Of a DNA stretch of 15,052 nt, positions 7,874-14,884 are shown piece by piece (within the stretch, counting starts at the first letter, position 1; each line of letters begins with the position of its first letter). The notes under the pieces were generated by a model. The model was not told where the DNA came from. It did no database searches and saw nothing but the letters and a program-made list of their open reading frames with translations. Source of the DNA: an uncultured Azospirillum sp. (lineage in GTDB: Bacteria; Pseudomonadota; Alphaproteobacteria; RF32; CAG-239); NCBI GenBank assembly GCA_902489795.1, contig CABUBU010000033.1:1-15052 (forward strand), given 5' to 3'. The position numbers and the translations under genes are program-made.

Positions 7874-8077
7874 TTAAGCGTCGTTTTCCGCAGCGGCCGC
7901 AGCTTTTTCCATCGGCACCACCGGTCTTAAATCGTAGTTCGGCGGCAGCAGCAGCTGTCTTTGTTCGGAAACTTTTGAAGCGTCCGGCACTTTGCGCTCA
8001 AGCCCCAGATCTTCCCTGGTAGCATTGCAGGCACCAAGCAGACCGACCAACAACATCAGACAAAAAATCTTCTTCAT
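7874..8077 (-). CDS. Short BamF/DUF3035-like outer-membrane lipoprotein
   Basis: This 67-residue lipoprotein has the signal MKKIFCLMLLVGLLGAC, with lipobox LGAC and Cys17 as the lipidated residue. No Asp follows the cysteine, so outer-membrane sorting is expected. The mature part, LGLERKVPDASKV followed by LLLPPNYDLRP, resembles the conserved core of DUF3035, the alphaproteobacterial BamF family of the outer-membrane protein assembly machine (pattern LGLxRxxPD ... PPxFxLRPP). It is short for that family, because little remains after the conserved core. ATG 8077 overlaps the lspA stop by four bases (ATGA), so translation is probably coupled to the peptidase that would process it. The BamF assignment rests on motif resemblance only. 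Confidence 0.75.
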   Translation of the reverse strand: MKKIFCLMLLVGLLGACNATREDLGLERKVPDASKVSEQRQLLLPPNYDLRPVVPMEKAAAAAENDA

Positions 8078-8556
8078 TTGACTTGCTCCTTATTTTCTTT
8101 TTTTTCGGGATAGAACAGGCCGTGCAGTATGATAACGGCCGCACCGACGCAGATAAAACTGTCGGCGATGTTAAAGGCCGGCCAATGGTGCACGCCCAGA
8201 TGAAAGTCCAAAAAGTCGAAAACCGCACCCAGACGCACCCGGTCGACAAGGTTGCCGAGCGCACCGCCGATGATCATGCCGAGCCCGATTTGCACGGCGC
8301 GCACCTTTTCCCTGTACAGCCACCACAACAGCGCCGCCACAATCAACGCCGCCGTCAGACACAGCAACAACGTGCCGATTGCGCCGGAATCGTTGAACAT
8401 GGAGAAACTGACCCCCGTGTTCCAGGCATAAACGAGGTTAAAAAAAGACGTCAGTTCAATGCCGGGTCGCTCGTTTAAAACGTAGTTCAGCATCCAAAAT
8501 TTCGTCAGCTGATCAAAAACGAGCACGGAAGCAGCGATCACCAATCCCAAAATCAA
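8074..8556 (-). CDS. lspA: Lipoprotein signal peptidase (signal peptidase II)
   Basis: This inner-membrane aspartyl protease cleaves the signal peptide of diacylglyceryl-prolipoproteins. There are four hydrophobic segments. The family motifs are FDQLTKFW near the N-terminus, WNTGVSFSMF, GNLVDRVRLGAVFDFLDFH and WPAFNIADS. The catalytic aspartates are the Asp of VFDF (114 from this start) and of FNIAD (132). I chose TTG 8556 (160 residues) because AGGAG at 8567-8563 stands six bases before it. A longer in-frame TTG at 8586 would add ten residues, but it coincides with the expected transcription start, just downstream of the TATAAT box. It is the first gene of a minus-strand run ending in mutL, and its immediate neighbour encodes a lipoprotein, a likely substrate. 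Confidence 0.95.
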   Translation of the reverse strand: MILGLVIAASVLVFDQLTKFWMLNYVLNERPGIELTSFFNLVYAWNTGVSFSMFNDSGAIGTLLLCLTAALIVAALLWWLYREKVRAVQIGLGMIIGGALGNLVDRVRLGAVFDFLDFHLGVHHWPAFNIADSFICVGAAVIILHGLFYPEKKENKEQVK

Positions 8557-8591
8557 ATTCTTCTCCTGCAAAACATATAAATCCAAAAAGC

Positions 8592-8597
8592 ATTATA
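8592..8597 (-). promoter_or_regulatory. -10 box of the lspA-to-mutL operon promoter
   Basis: A perfect TATAAT is read on the minus strand at 8597-8592. The predicted transcription start is about 8585, roughly 30 bases before the chosen lspA TTG. The -35 region is poor (a T-rich tract 16-17 bases upstream), so activity may depend on the -10 box or on an activator. No other strong promoter is obvious before the tightly packed genes down to mutL. Confidence 0.55.
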
Positions 8598-8647
8598 ACA
8601 ATATTTCGGCGAGAAAAAAGCGCTAAATTTAAACTGTACATAAGTCA

Positions 8648-10084
8648 TTAAAACAAGAGCAGCTTTGCCAAACCGAGGAAAATGAAGTAGCCGCCGGAAT
8701 CGGTACAGGCAATCAAAAATACGCCGGAAGCGATCGCGGGGTCGATTTTCAGCCGGTTGATGGTCAGCGGTATGAGAATGCCGGCCAGACTGGCAACGGT
8801 CAGATTGCAGAGCATGGCCAGAGCAATGATGTAACTGATCATTTCCTGCCCGGGAAACCAGATGCGCACCGCTATTCCGATCATTACCGCAAACAGCAGT
8901 CCGTTGCAAAGGCCGACCATAAACTCTTTGCCGATCATGCGCAGAGCGTTGCGGGAGTTCAGTTCTTTGGTGGCCAGGGAACGGACGACCACGGCCAGCG
9001 TCTGCTGCCCGGTGGTTCCTCCCATGGAGGCGACGATCGGCATCAATACCGCCAAAATCGAAAGCTGGGCGATAATATCCTGAAACTCGCCGACGACGGA
9101 AGCGGCAACGATGGTGGCAAACAGGTTGGTAACCAGCCAGATTGAACGCGATTTGAAAATGCTGAACACCGAGCGGTATACGTCGTTGCTTTCCGCACCG
9201 GTCAAAAGCATCATATCTTCGTTGGTTTCCTCGTGAACGATTTCAACCACGTCATCAATGTTGATAACGCCGATCAGGCGGCCTTTGTTGTCAACCACCA
9301 TGGCCGACATCCAGCCGTATTCGCGGAACATGTGAGCCACTTCTTCCTGATCAGTATAAACGTCTACCGGCACAATTTCGCCGTCCATGATGCTGTTCAG
9401 CTTTTCGTCCCCCTTGGCGCGCAAAAGCTTGTCGAGGGCGATTTCACCGGTCGGTTTCAAGGTCTTTTCGTCAACGAGAAAAATGGTGTAAAAATCGTCC
9501 GGCAGCTCTTCGTTATTCAGAAGATACTGTCTGGCTTCCCGCACCGTCCAGTTGTCGGGAATGCTGACAAAATCCCGCGACATGATACGGCCGGCGGAAT
9601 CGTCGGGGTAGTTCAACGACGATTTGACCTGATATTTCAGTTCCGGATCAAGCCGGCTGATAATATGTTCCTGCTCCTCGTCGTTCATGTTTTCGAGGAT
9701 TTCGACCGCGTCGTCGGAATCGAGTTCGTTAACGATTTTGACGATCTGGTTTTCGTTTAAGGTTTCGAGCACCTGCTCCTGAACGACTTCGTTCAGCTCG
9801 GGGAAGACCGCCGGATCAATTTTGTCGCCGAGCAGTTTGACCAGTTTCATCCGGTGATGAACGTCCAAAACCTCGATCAGGCGGGCAAGATCGTATTCGT
9901 CCAGCCCCTCAATGATTTTTTTGACATGGATGTCGTCGTCTTCGTTTAAGCCGATAACGATGGAATTAACAAACTTCGGCCCGAGCCCCAGATAGCAATC
10001 TTTGGGTTCGTTCTTTTTCTGCTGATTAAAACGGGAAAGTTTGTTTTTTGAGAAAGGCTGGTGTTTTTTGGTTTTCTTTTTCAT
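8648..10084 (-). CDS. mgtE: Magnesium transporter MgtE
   Basis: This 478-residue MgtE-family Mg2+ channel is in the inner membrane. The layout is a short basic N-terminus (MKKKTKKHQ) and a helical MgtE N domain rich in leucine and acidic residues. Two CBS domains follow (about 150-270; the second ends in MVVDNKGRLIGVINIDDVVE), then five hydrophobic segments. The pore-helix signature PIVASMGGTTGQQTLA and the C-terminal DPAIASGVFLIACTDSGGY are present. In the family, the N and CBS domains sense cytosolic Mg2+ and close the pore. I chose ATG 10084 because GAGGAGG lies just upstream; an upstream ATG at 10111 would add nine residues before that site and is less likely. The start is only 41 bases after the tRNA-Leu gene, so the two may share a transcript. 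Confidence 0.95.
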   Translation of the reverse strand: MKKKTKKHQPFSKNKLSRFNQQKKNEPKDCYLGLGPKFVNSIVIGLNEDDDIHVKKIIEGLDEYDLARLIEVLDVHHRMKLVKLLGDKIDPAVFPELNEVVQEQVLETLNENQIVKIVNELDSDDAVEILENMNDEEQEHIISRLDPELKYQVKSSLNYPDDSAGRIMSRDFVSIPDNWTVREARQYLLNNEELPDDFYTIFLVDEKTLKPTGEIALDKLLRAKGDEKLNSIMDGEIVPVDVYTDQEEVAHMFREYGWMSAMVVDNKGRLIGVINIDDVVEIVHEETNEDMMLLTGAESNDVYRSVFSIFKSRSIWLVTNLFATIVAASVVGEFQDIIAQLSILAVLMPIVASMGGTTGQQTLAVVVRSLATKELNSRNALRMIGKEFMVGLCNGLLFAVMIGIAVRIWFPGQEMISYIIALAMLCNLTVASLAGILIPLTINRLKIDPAIASGVFLIACTDSGGYFIFLGLAKLLLF

Positions 10085-10125
10085 CAACAACCTCCTCTTT
10101 ATGATTCTCACTTATTTTTTATGAT

Positions 10126-10211
10126 TGGTGCGCCTGAGAAGACTTGAACTTCCAAGAGCTAAGCTCATAACGACCTCAACGTTACGCGTTTACCAATTTC
10201 GCCACAGGCGC
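10126..10211 (-). tRNA. tRNA-Leu (anticodon GAG)
   Basis: The minus strand folds as an 86-base class II tRNA. The acceptor GCGCCTG pairs with CAGGCGC, followed by A73 and an encoded CCA (10128-10126). The D arm has GGCGAAATTGGTAAACGC. The anticodon stem AACG/CGTT holds loop TTGAGGT (anticodon GAG). A long variable arm (GAGCTTAGCTC) is typical of leucine tRNAs, and the T loop is TTCAAGT. mgtE begins shortly downstream on the same strand. Confidence 0.96.
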
Positions 10212-10234
10212 GCAAACATCATAAAGACAGAGCA

Positions 10235-10263
10235 CAAATACCCCGGTTTGAAAAAATAATCAA
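10235..10263 (-). promoter_or_regulatory. Putative promoter of tRNA-Leu (and perhaps mgtE)
   Basis: Read on the minus strand, TTGATT (10263-10258) and TATTTG (10240-10235) are 17 bases apart. The predicted start is near 10228, about 17 bases before the tRNA. The -10 box is weak. A TATGAT nearer the tRNA is an alternative, but it would leave almost no leader. Because only 41 bases separate the tRNA and mgtE, this promoter may also serve mgtE. Confidence 0.4.
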
Positions 10264-10342
10264 GCTTTTTTTGAACGGATTGTGCATTTTTCGCAAAAAA
10301 TCTGCCCCGCTTGTCTTTTGATACCGATAAGCAAATGAAAAA

Positions 10343-11560
10343 TCAGCGCTTTTCAATCACGGCAACGAAAAAGCCGTCGGTACCTGTCACCAGCGGATTC
10401 AGTTCCAGCCACGGCTTTTTCCCGCATGGCCAGGGTTGGGCGGTTCTCTCCCGCCATAAGGCCGGCATGTCAATTGTCGACATGTCGGGATGGCGTTCAA
10501 GAAAATGCCGGACAATGCCGCCGTTCTCTTCTTCCAGAACCGAACAGGTAATATAGACAATGCGGCCGGAAGGCGCCGTCAAGGCATAGGCTTTTTCCAG
10601 AATTTCCGCCTGAATGCGGTTGAGTTCCTCCAGCCGCGCCGGCGTCAGACGGAATTTGGCGTCCGGCGCCCGCCGCCAGGTGCCCGTTCCCGAACACGGC
10701 GCGTCGATGATAAAACGGGTATAAACGGGCTTTTCTTCCGCCGCCGGCACGATTTTGACATTGCTGATGCCGAGCCTTGCCAGCCGCGGCTTCAGTTGTT
10801 CCAGCCGCTGCGGGTTAACGTCGTGGGCTTCGATCACTCCCTGCCCTTTGAGCTGCGCCGCCAGCGCCAGCGCCTTGCCTCCGGCGCCGCTGCAATAGTC
10901 GATTATGCGATCCTCCGGCCGCACACCGCACATCAGCGCCGCCAGTTGAGAAGCTTCGTCCTGAACCTCGATCAAGCCGTCCTGATAAGCCATGCAGTTG
11001 TTAAGGTTGATGCGGGTCGGCAGCCTGATGCCGAGCGGCGAATACGGGGTCGGCACCGCTTCAAAGCCTTCGTTTTCCAGCAGACGGAGAACTTCTTCCC
11101 GACTGCCGCGGCAGACACGGAAATCGGCGCCGGCAGATTCGTTCAGCGCCTTAAGCAGCAACGGGTCGCCGATTTTGGCAAACAGCCAGTCAGGGCATTC
11201 GCATTCGACCGCCGGCGGATATGTCTTCTCTTCCGTTTGCAGCGCGGCCGCCAGTTTGCGTTCGTCATCGTTAAGCGGCGGCAGGCCGTATTCTCCGCCG
11301 GCAAATATCTCCGCCGAGTCTTCGTCCTTAAGATATGCAATCAGCAGCTTCCGCGGATCGGCGCTGCCGGCCTCGAAAGTCAGACGGCGCCGGCGGCGGA
11401 TAATATGCCAGATTTTTTCGGCGATAAACCGACGGTCGCCGGAACCGATAAAACGCCTTTCGCGAAAATAGGCGTTGATGATGTTGTCGGCCGGCTGCCG
11501 GTCGGCAAACACCGCGGTCATCAGTTCCCAGACCGCCTTATAACGCGCTGCCGTCTTCAT
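10343..11560 (-). CDS. RsmB/NOP-family SAM-dependent RNA (cytosine-C5) methyltransferase
   Basis: This 405-residue member of the RsmB/NOL1/NOP2/Sun family probably makes 5-methylcytosine in ribosomal RNA. It has a short basic N-terminal helical region (residues 1-65, with a run of arginines). SAM-binding motif I is IIDYCSGAGGK (219-229) and motif II is EAHDVN (244-249). Motif IV, DAPCSGTGTWRR (286-297), contains Cys289, and motif VI, YITCSVLEEEN (336-346), contains the catalytic nucleophile candidate Cys339. The closing TDGFFVAVI is also typical. Motif I reads CSGAGGK rather than the CAAPGGK of E. coli RsmB. Together with the short N-terminus, this means the exact rRNA target should not be assumed. 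ATG 11560 overlaps the end of rlmE by 23 bases, so it is probably translated from the same message. Confidence 0.92.
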   Translation of the reverse strand: MKTAARYKAVWELMTAVFADRQPADNIINAYFRERRFIGSGDRRFIAEKIWHIIRRRRRLTFEAGSADPRKLLIAYLKDEDSAEIFAGGEYGLPPLNDDERKLAAALQTEEKTYPPAVECECPDWLFAKIGDPLLLKALNESAGADFRVCRGSREEVLRLLENEGFEAVPTPYSPLGIRLPTRINLNNCMAYQDGLIEVQDEASQLAALMCGVRPEDRIIDYCSGAGGKALALAAQLKGQGVIEAHDVNPQRLEQLKPRLARLGISNVKIVPAAEEKPVYTRFIIDAPCSGTGTWRRAPDAKFRLTPARLEELNRIQAEILEKAYALTAPSGRIVYITCSVLEEENGGIVRHFLERHPDMSTIDMPALWRERTAQPWPCGKKPWLELNPLVTGTDGFFVAVIEKR

Positions 11561-12263
11561 TCTTCGTTTCTCCCGTGCCGCCGCGGAAACCGACGGCCAC
11601 CAGATATTCTTCCGGCGAAGCCTTGCGGCTGGCGTCCGGTTTGCAATGCGACACTTTGAGGAAATTCTTTTTCACTTCCGCCAGAAAACCTGCTTCCGCC
11701 CCGCCCTTGAAGACTTTGGCAATAAAAATGCCGCCCTCGGCCAGAACGTCTTTGGCAAAATCATAAGCCAGTTCAACCAGAGCCATGGTGCGCAGGTGAT
11801 CGGTCTGCTGGTGGCCGATGGTGTTGGCCGCCATGTCGCTCATCACGATGTCTGCCTTTCCGTCTAACAACCGTTTCAGTTTGTCGGCAGCGTCGGCGGC
11901 GGTAAAATCCTGCTGTATCAGCACGGCACCGGGAATCGGCTCCGTCGGCAGAATATCCAGCCCCACCACCTGTCCGCTGCCTTTGTTGCGCAGCACCGCA
12001 ATCTGGGTCCAACCGCCGGGTGCGCAGCCAAGGTCGACAATGGTTTTGCCGCGGCCGAGAAATTTGAACTTTTCATCCAGCTGGATCAGCTTAAACGCCG
12101 CGCGGGAACGATAGCCCAGGCGTTTGGCTTCGGCCACGTAAGGGTCGTTCAACTGGCGCTCCAGCCACTGGTTGGAAGATTTTTTGCGGTATTTGGAAGT
12201 TTTGACCCGGACGGTCAGACTCCGTTTGCCGCTGACGATTTTCGCCGATTTTGTCTTAGCCAT
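11538..12263 (-). CDS. rlmE: 23S rRNA (uridine-2'-O) methyltransferase RlmE
   Basis: This 241-residue FtsJ/RrmJ-family enzyme 2'-O-methylates a uridine in the A loop of 23S rRNA during 50S maturation. It has a basic RNA-binding N-terminus, then the K-D-K-E active-site set: Lys in RAAFKLIQLD, Asp in SDMAANTIGHQQTD, Lys in IFIAKVFKGG, and Glu in ASPEEYLVAVGF. The SAM-binding motif is VDLGCAPGGWTQ. I chose ATG 12263, which overlaps the preceding Ppx/GppA gene by 8 bases and has GGAG at a suitable distance. An in-frame upstream start would add nine residues that do not look like the family. The Ppx/GppA-rlmE order is common in alphaproteobacteria and fits an rRNA-maturation and stress-growth cluster. 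Confidence 0.95.
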   Translation of the reverse strand: MAKTKSAKIVSGKRSLTVRVKTSKYRKKSSNQWLERQLNDPYVAEAKRLGYRSRAAFKLIQLDEKFKFLGRGKTIVDLGCAPGGWTQIAVLRNKGSGQVVGLDILPTEPIPGAVLIQQDFTAADAADKLKRLLDGKADIVMSDMAANTIGHQQTDHLRTMALVELAYDFAKDVLAEGGIFIAKVFKGGAEAGFLAEVKKNFLKVSHCKPDASRKASPEEYLVAVGFRGGTGETKNEDGSAL

Positions 12264-13191
12264 TCTGCAGCTCCATAATGATGCCGTCAACCGCGCTTTT
12301 TAAGGAAGCGGTGATTTCCGTTGCCCCCAGATCCTTATAAATACGGGAAAAAATAATGCAGGCCGCATGGAAAATATCTGCCCGGACCGGACCTATGTTG
12401 GCGTCTTCCGCCATCTGCCGGCAATCCATGGCGCAGACTTTCGCCGTCGCCCGTTCAAATTCGTCAACCCCCACTTTCAGTCCGTCGACCCGCTCGCGAT
12501 CATATTTTTCCCAGCCGCGGGCAATATGCGTCAGCCGCAGCGGCGTACTGGAGGTAGCGACGAAACAAACGTCCCCGCGGTATTTTTCCAGCCCGGAATC
12601 GCGGACGAAAGCCCGGCTGTAGGCGGAAATTTCCTCGTCCAGCCGCGCGGCCGCAACCGGATCATATTCTTTCAAGCCGAATTTTTCCGCCGCGTTGCGC
12701 GCTCCCCAGGGAACGGAAACGGTATGCAGAATCTCCGGTTCGGCGCTTCTGGTCGCCAGCGTGATTTCGGTCGAACCGCCGCCCAGATCGTAAACGACCA
12801 CGTACCCGGCCTTTTCGTCCCGTACGTTCAACAACGCACCTTTCAAATTGAGCACGGCTTCTTCATAACCGTCGATAATCTCCAAATCAATGCCGGACTG
12901 CTGCTTGATTTTTTTGGCAAATTCGGCTCCGTTCTCGGCCGTACGGCAGGCGGCGGTGGCAATTGCCCGATACTTTTCCGTCCCGTATTCGTCCATTGTC
13001 ATTTTAAAGGTGCAGAAACATTCAATGCCGCGCATGACCGCCTCGTCGGTAAAACGGTTGCCGGCGCTCATGCCCTCGCCCAGACGGGTGGAAATGGCGT
13101 TTTTATAAAGCGTGCGGCCGCTCCTGTCGGCAATCAGCAGCCGGCAGGAATTGGTGCCGAGGTCAATGGCTGCCAGAGTCGGTTGTTTCAT
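12256..13191 (-). CDS. Ppx/GppA-family phosphatase-like protein, short diverged paralog
   Basis: This 311-residue protein has the two ASKHA-fold lobes of exopolyphosphatase/pppGpp phosphatases and no C-terminal HD domain. The N-terminal lobe is well kept: AIDLGTNSCRLLI (Asp10), IATAACRTAEN (77-87), the catalytic-site EE pair at 110-111, and YDLGGGSTEITLA (134-146). The second lobe is unusual. The conserved GTSGT loop reads ATSST (212-216), and the family's ADRG-REG segment near the C-terminus is replaced by TASLKSAVDG. Either substrate specificity has changed or phosphatase activity is reduced. The start ATG 13191 has AGAGGA upstream and overlaps the end of the longer paralog by 29 bases; rlmE overlaps its own end. 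The two neighbours probably arose by duplication. The substrate (polyphosphate, pppGpp or other) is unknown. Confidence 0.9.
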   Translation of the reverse strand: MKQPTLAAIDLGTNSCRLLIADRSGRTLYKNAISTRLGEGMSAGNRFTDEAVMRGIECFCTFKMTMDEYGTEKYRAIATAACRTAENGAEFAKKIKQQSGIDLEIIDGYEEAVLNLKGALLNVRDEKAGYVVVYDLGGGSTEITLATRSAEPEILHTVSVPWGARNAAEKFGLKEYDPVAAARLDEEISAYSRAFVRDSGLEKYRGDVCFVATSSTPLRLTHIARGWEKYDRERVDGLKVGVDEFERATAKVCAMDCRQMAEDANIGPVRADIFHAACIIFSRIYKDLGATEITASLKSAVDGIIMELQNG

Positions 13192-14245
13192 TTTTTTCAG
13201 TCCTCTTGTTTTTGCCGCGGCGGAAAAAATGCCGGCGGGGCTTTTTGCGGTTGTGCATCAGATCAAGCAATATGCCTTCGCGGATTCCGCGGTCGGCCAC
13301 CGTAATTTCCTTTACCGGCCAGAACGAACAGATGGCCTCAATGATGGCGCAGCCGGCAATCGTCAGGTCTGCCTTGAGCGGACCGATGCACGGATGTTTT
13401 TTGCGGCCATCATCGCCCATCCGGCGGATCTTGCCGATCGCGTGTTTGACGTCGCCGGCGCTGATGACGATGCCGTCAACCGCCGAACGGTTGTAGCGCG
13501 GCAGGTTCAGCTGAACAGCGCCGAGCACGGTTACCGTGCCGGAAGTGCCGATAATCTGGATTTCCCCGTTTTCGATTGCTTCGCTGATTTTGTAACGTTC
13601 CTCAAAAGCTTCCAGCAGCTTGTGAGTGCGCTCTATAACCGTATTGTAAGCCAGATTGGTCATGTCTTTGTTGGGAAAGGCTTCCGAAATGGTCACCACT
13701 CCGTACGGCAGGGAAACATAGCCTTCGATAAAGGCTTTGCCGCTGTTGGCAAGCCGCGCCAGCGAAATTTCGGTCGAACCGCCGCCGATGTCGAAGACGA
13801 GCGCCCTTTTGACGCTTTTTTTCAAAAGCGGCAGACAGCCGATTACCGCCAGACGGGATTCTTCCTGCGAAGAAATGATCTCCAGATTAAGACCGGTCTG
13901 GTGCTTGACTTCGCTTAAGAAGTCACGGCAGTTTTTGGCGCGCCGGCAGGCGGCGGTGGCGACAAAGCGCGCCCGATGGATCGGCGCGTATTCGCTGATG
14001 ATTTCCGAGCATATTTTCAGCGCCCTGATCGTCCGGCGGCTGGCTTCCCTGCTTAGTTCGTTTTCTTTAATGATCCCTTCGCCCAGACGGGTGATGCGGG
14101 AAAAAGTTTCTATGATATGAAAAGAAGTCGGCGTCGGGGAAGCTATGACCAAACGGCAGGAGTTGGTGCCCAGATCTATCGCAGCGTAGTTGCGGCCAGC
14201 GTTTTCATCTTTGCCGCCGCGGCTGAATTTTTTATATTTTTGCAT
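13163..14245 (-). CDS. Ppx/GppA-family exopolyphosphatase / pppGpp phosphatase
   Basis: This 360-residue Ppx/GppA enzyme has all the family motifs: AAIDLGTNSCRLVIA (21-35), VATAACRRAKN (95-105), the glutamate pair QEES (127-130), VFDIGGGSTEISLA (150-163), IIGTSGTVTVLGA (231-243) and, near the C-terminus, ITVADRGIREGILLDLM. The family hydrolyses terminal phosphates of polyphosphate and/or the 5' phosphate of pppGpp in the cytosol; sequence alone does not separate these. There is no HD domain. Instead a lysine/arginine-rich tail of about 30 residues follows, which may be disordered and may bind polyanions. ATG 14245 has only a weak purine-rich site (TATGAAGA). It is the first gene of a four-gene overlapping run, and a promoter-like site about 260 bases upstream would give a long leader. 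Confidence 0.92.
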   Translation of the reverse strand: MQKYKKFSRGGKDENAGRNYAAIDLGTNSCRLVIASPTPTSFHIIETFSRITRLGEGIIKENELSREASRRTIRALKICSEIISEYAPIHRARFVATAACRRAKNCRDFLSEVKHQTGLNLEIISSQEESRLAVIGCLPLLKKSVKRALVFDIGGGSTEISLARLANSGKAFIEGYVSLPYGVVTISEAFPNKDMTNLAYNTVIERTHKLLEAFEERYKISEAIENGEIQIIGTSGTVTVLGAVQLNLPRYNRSAVDGIVISAGDVKHAIGKIRRMGDDGRKKHPCIGPLKADLTIAGCAIIEAICSFWPVKEITVADRGIREGILLDLMHNRKKPRRHFFRRGKNKRTEKNETTDSGSH

Positions 14246-14694
14246 TCTTCATATCAATCAATTCTACCAATTTTTAAATTTTGCTTATTGTGACCGATTT
14301 TTGCTGCGAGGACAAGCATTTTTTTGAGTAAAACGTCATTTTCCCGAACGTCCGCGCAAAAGGCGGCGCCGCACCCGCCCCTTCCGAACGGCGACAGTGA
14401 CGCCGGCGGCAGCGGGCATCGGCTTTTTTGAAGAAACGACCGGCAAGAAGCAACGTTTCCGGCGACGGAAAATGCAGAACAAAAATGCCCCTGCCCGACA
14501 AGCTTTATATAAATTTTCATCAACTGACGCAAGCGGCATTAACCGTTCCGAACCGCATTTGACCGCTCAAAAAGCTGCGATCCTGCCTGCCGGCCGGACC
14601 GGAAAGCCGCGCGCCGGGCGCAAAATTTTCGGGATAAGAAAACGCCCCGGCGCCTGATCTTCCGAAAAAAATCTCGTGACAAATCGAGGTTCGG
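14246..14694 (-). other. Intergenic region upstream of the Ppx/GppA run
   Basis: No convincing protein gene is visible. Several overlapping ORFs of 60-100 codons on both strands have no recognisable domain and look like by-products of GC-rich sequence at about 14340-14480. A promoter-like site at 14504-14532 points toward the Ppx/GppA gene. The part from about 14540 to 14694 holds nothing I can name before the IS-like module begins at 14695. Confidence 0.5.
14504..14532 (-). promoter_or_regulatory. Putative promoter of the Ppx/GppA-rlmE-RsmB run
   Basis: On the minus strand, TTGCGT (14532-14527) and TATAAA (14509-14504) are separated by 17 bases. The predicted start near 14497 leaves a leader of about 250 bases before ATG 14245. 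The leader is GC-rich in its middle and AT-rich near the start codon. Confidence 0.5.
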
Positions 14695-14850
14695 AATAGA
14701 TATTCTCCGGTAAACCGGAACTCTACATTAGCTGCAAACCTAACGGTTTGACCACACTCTTTGGCACGGAGCGGCACCTTTACCCCCTTAACGGACAAAC
14801 CCTGGGCTGAACGCAAAACACACAATAGATATCCCCCAGTTTACTGGGGG
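14695..14850 (-). repeat. IS200/IS605-type end module downstream of tnpA (copy B/C), possible structured ncRNA
   Basis: Two hairpins each follow an identical AATAGATAT on the plus strand. The distal one (14695-14719) has a perfect TCCGGT/ACCGGA stem; the proximal one (14824-14850) has a CCCCCAG/CTGGGGG stem. Between them lie a small hairpin, AAACC/GGTTT at 14736-14749, then GTTTGACCAC and about 70 bases shared only loosely with the copy at 1453-1600. The module lies directly beyond the terminator of the TnpA gene, where IS200/IS605 elements carry subterminal hairpins bound by TnpA and, in tnpB-bearing members, a guide-RNA scaffold. No tnpB is visible in the window. Which hairpin is the true element end is not decided by this sequence. 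Confidence 0.65.
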
Positions 14851-14858
14851 TTCTATAG

Positions 14859-14882
14859 AAAAGGCACCTTCGGGTGTCTTTT
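14859..14882. terminator. Bidirectional terminator with UUCG loop after tnpA
   Basis: A perfect 10-bp stem (one G-T pair; 14859-14868 with 14873-14882) closes a TTCG tetraloop in a C/G frame. It is flanked by A on one side and T on the other, so it can terminate transcription from either direction. On the minus strand it stands just after the TnpA stop codon at 14885. Confidence 0.8.
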
Positions 14883-14884
14883 CG

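Noticed and set aside
14254..14532. 92-codon minus-strand ORF upstream of the Ppx/GppA gene
   Set aside because: It has no recognisable domain, its composition follows a local GC-rich patch with several overlapping ORFs in other frames, and it begins upstream of the likely transcription start.
14520..14825. 101-codon minus-strand ORF through the IS-like module
   Set aside because: It runs straight through the conserved hairpins. Its similarity to the other module copy is at the DNA/structure level, not as a protein reading frame.
14695..14850. CRISPR-like array from the repeated AATAGATAT motifs
   Set aside because: Only two motif copies occur here, spaced unevenly, each tied to a hairpin. 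There is no regular repeat-spacer pattern and there are no cas genes.
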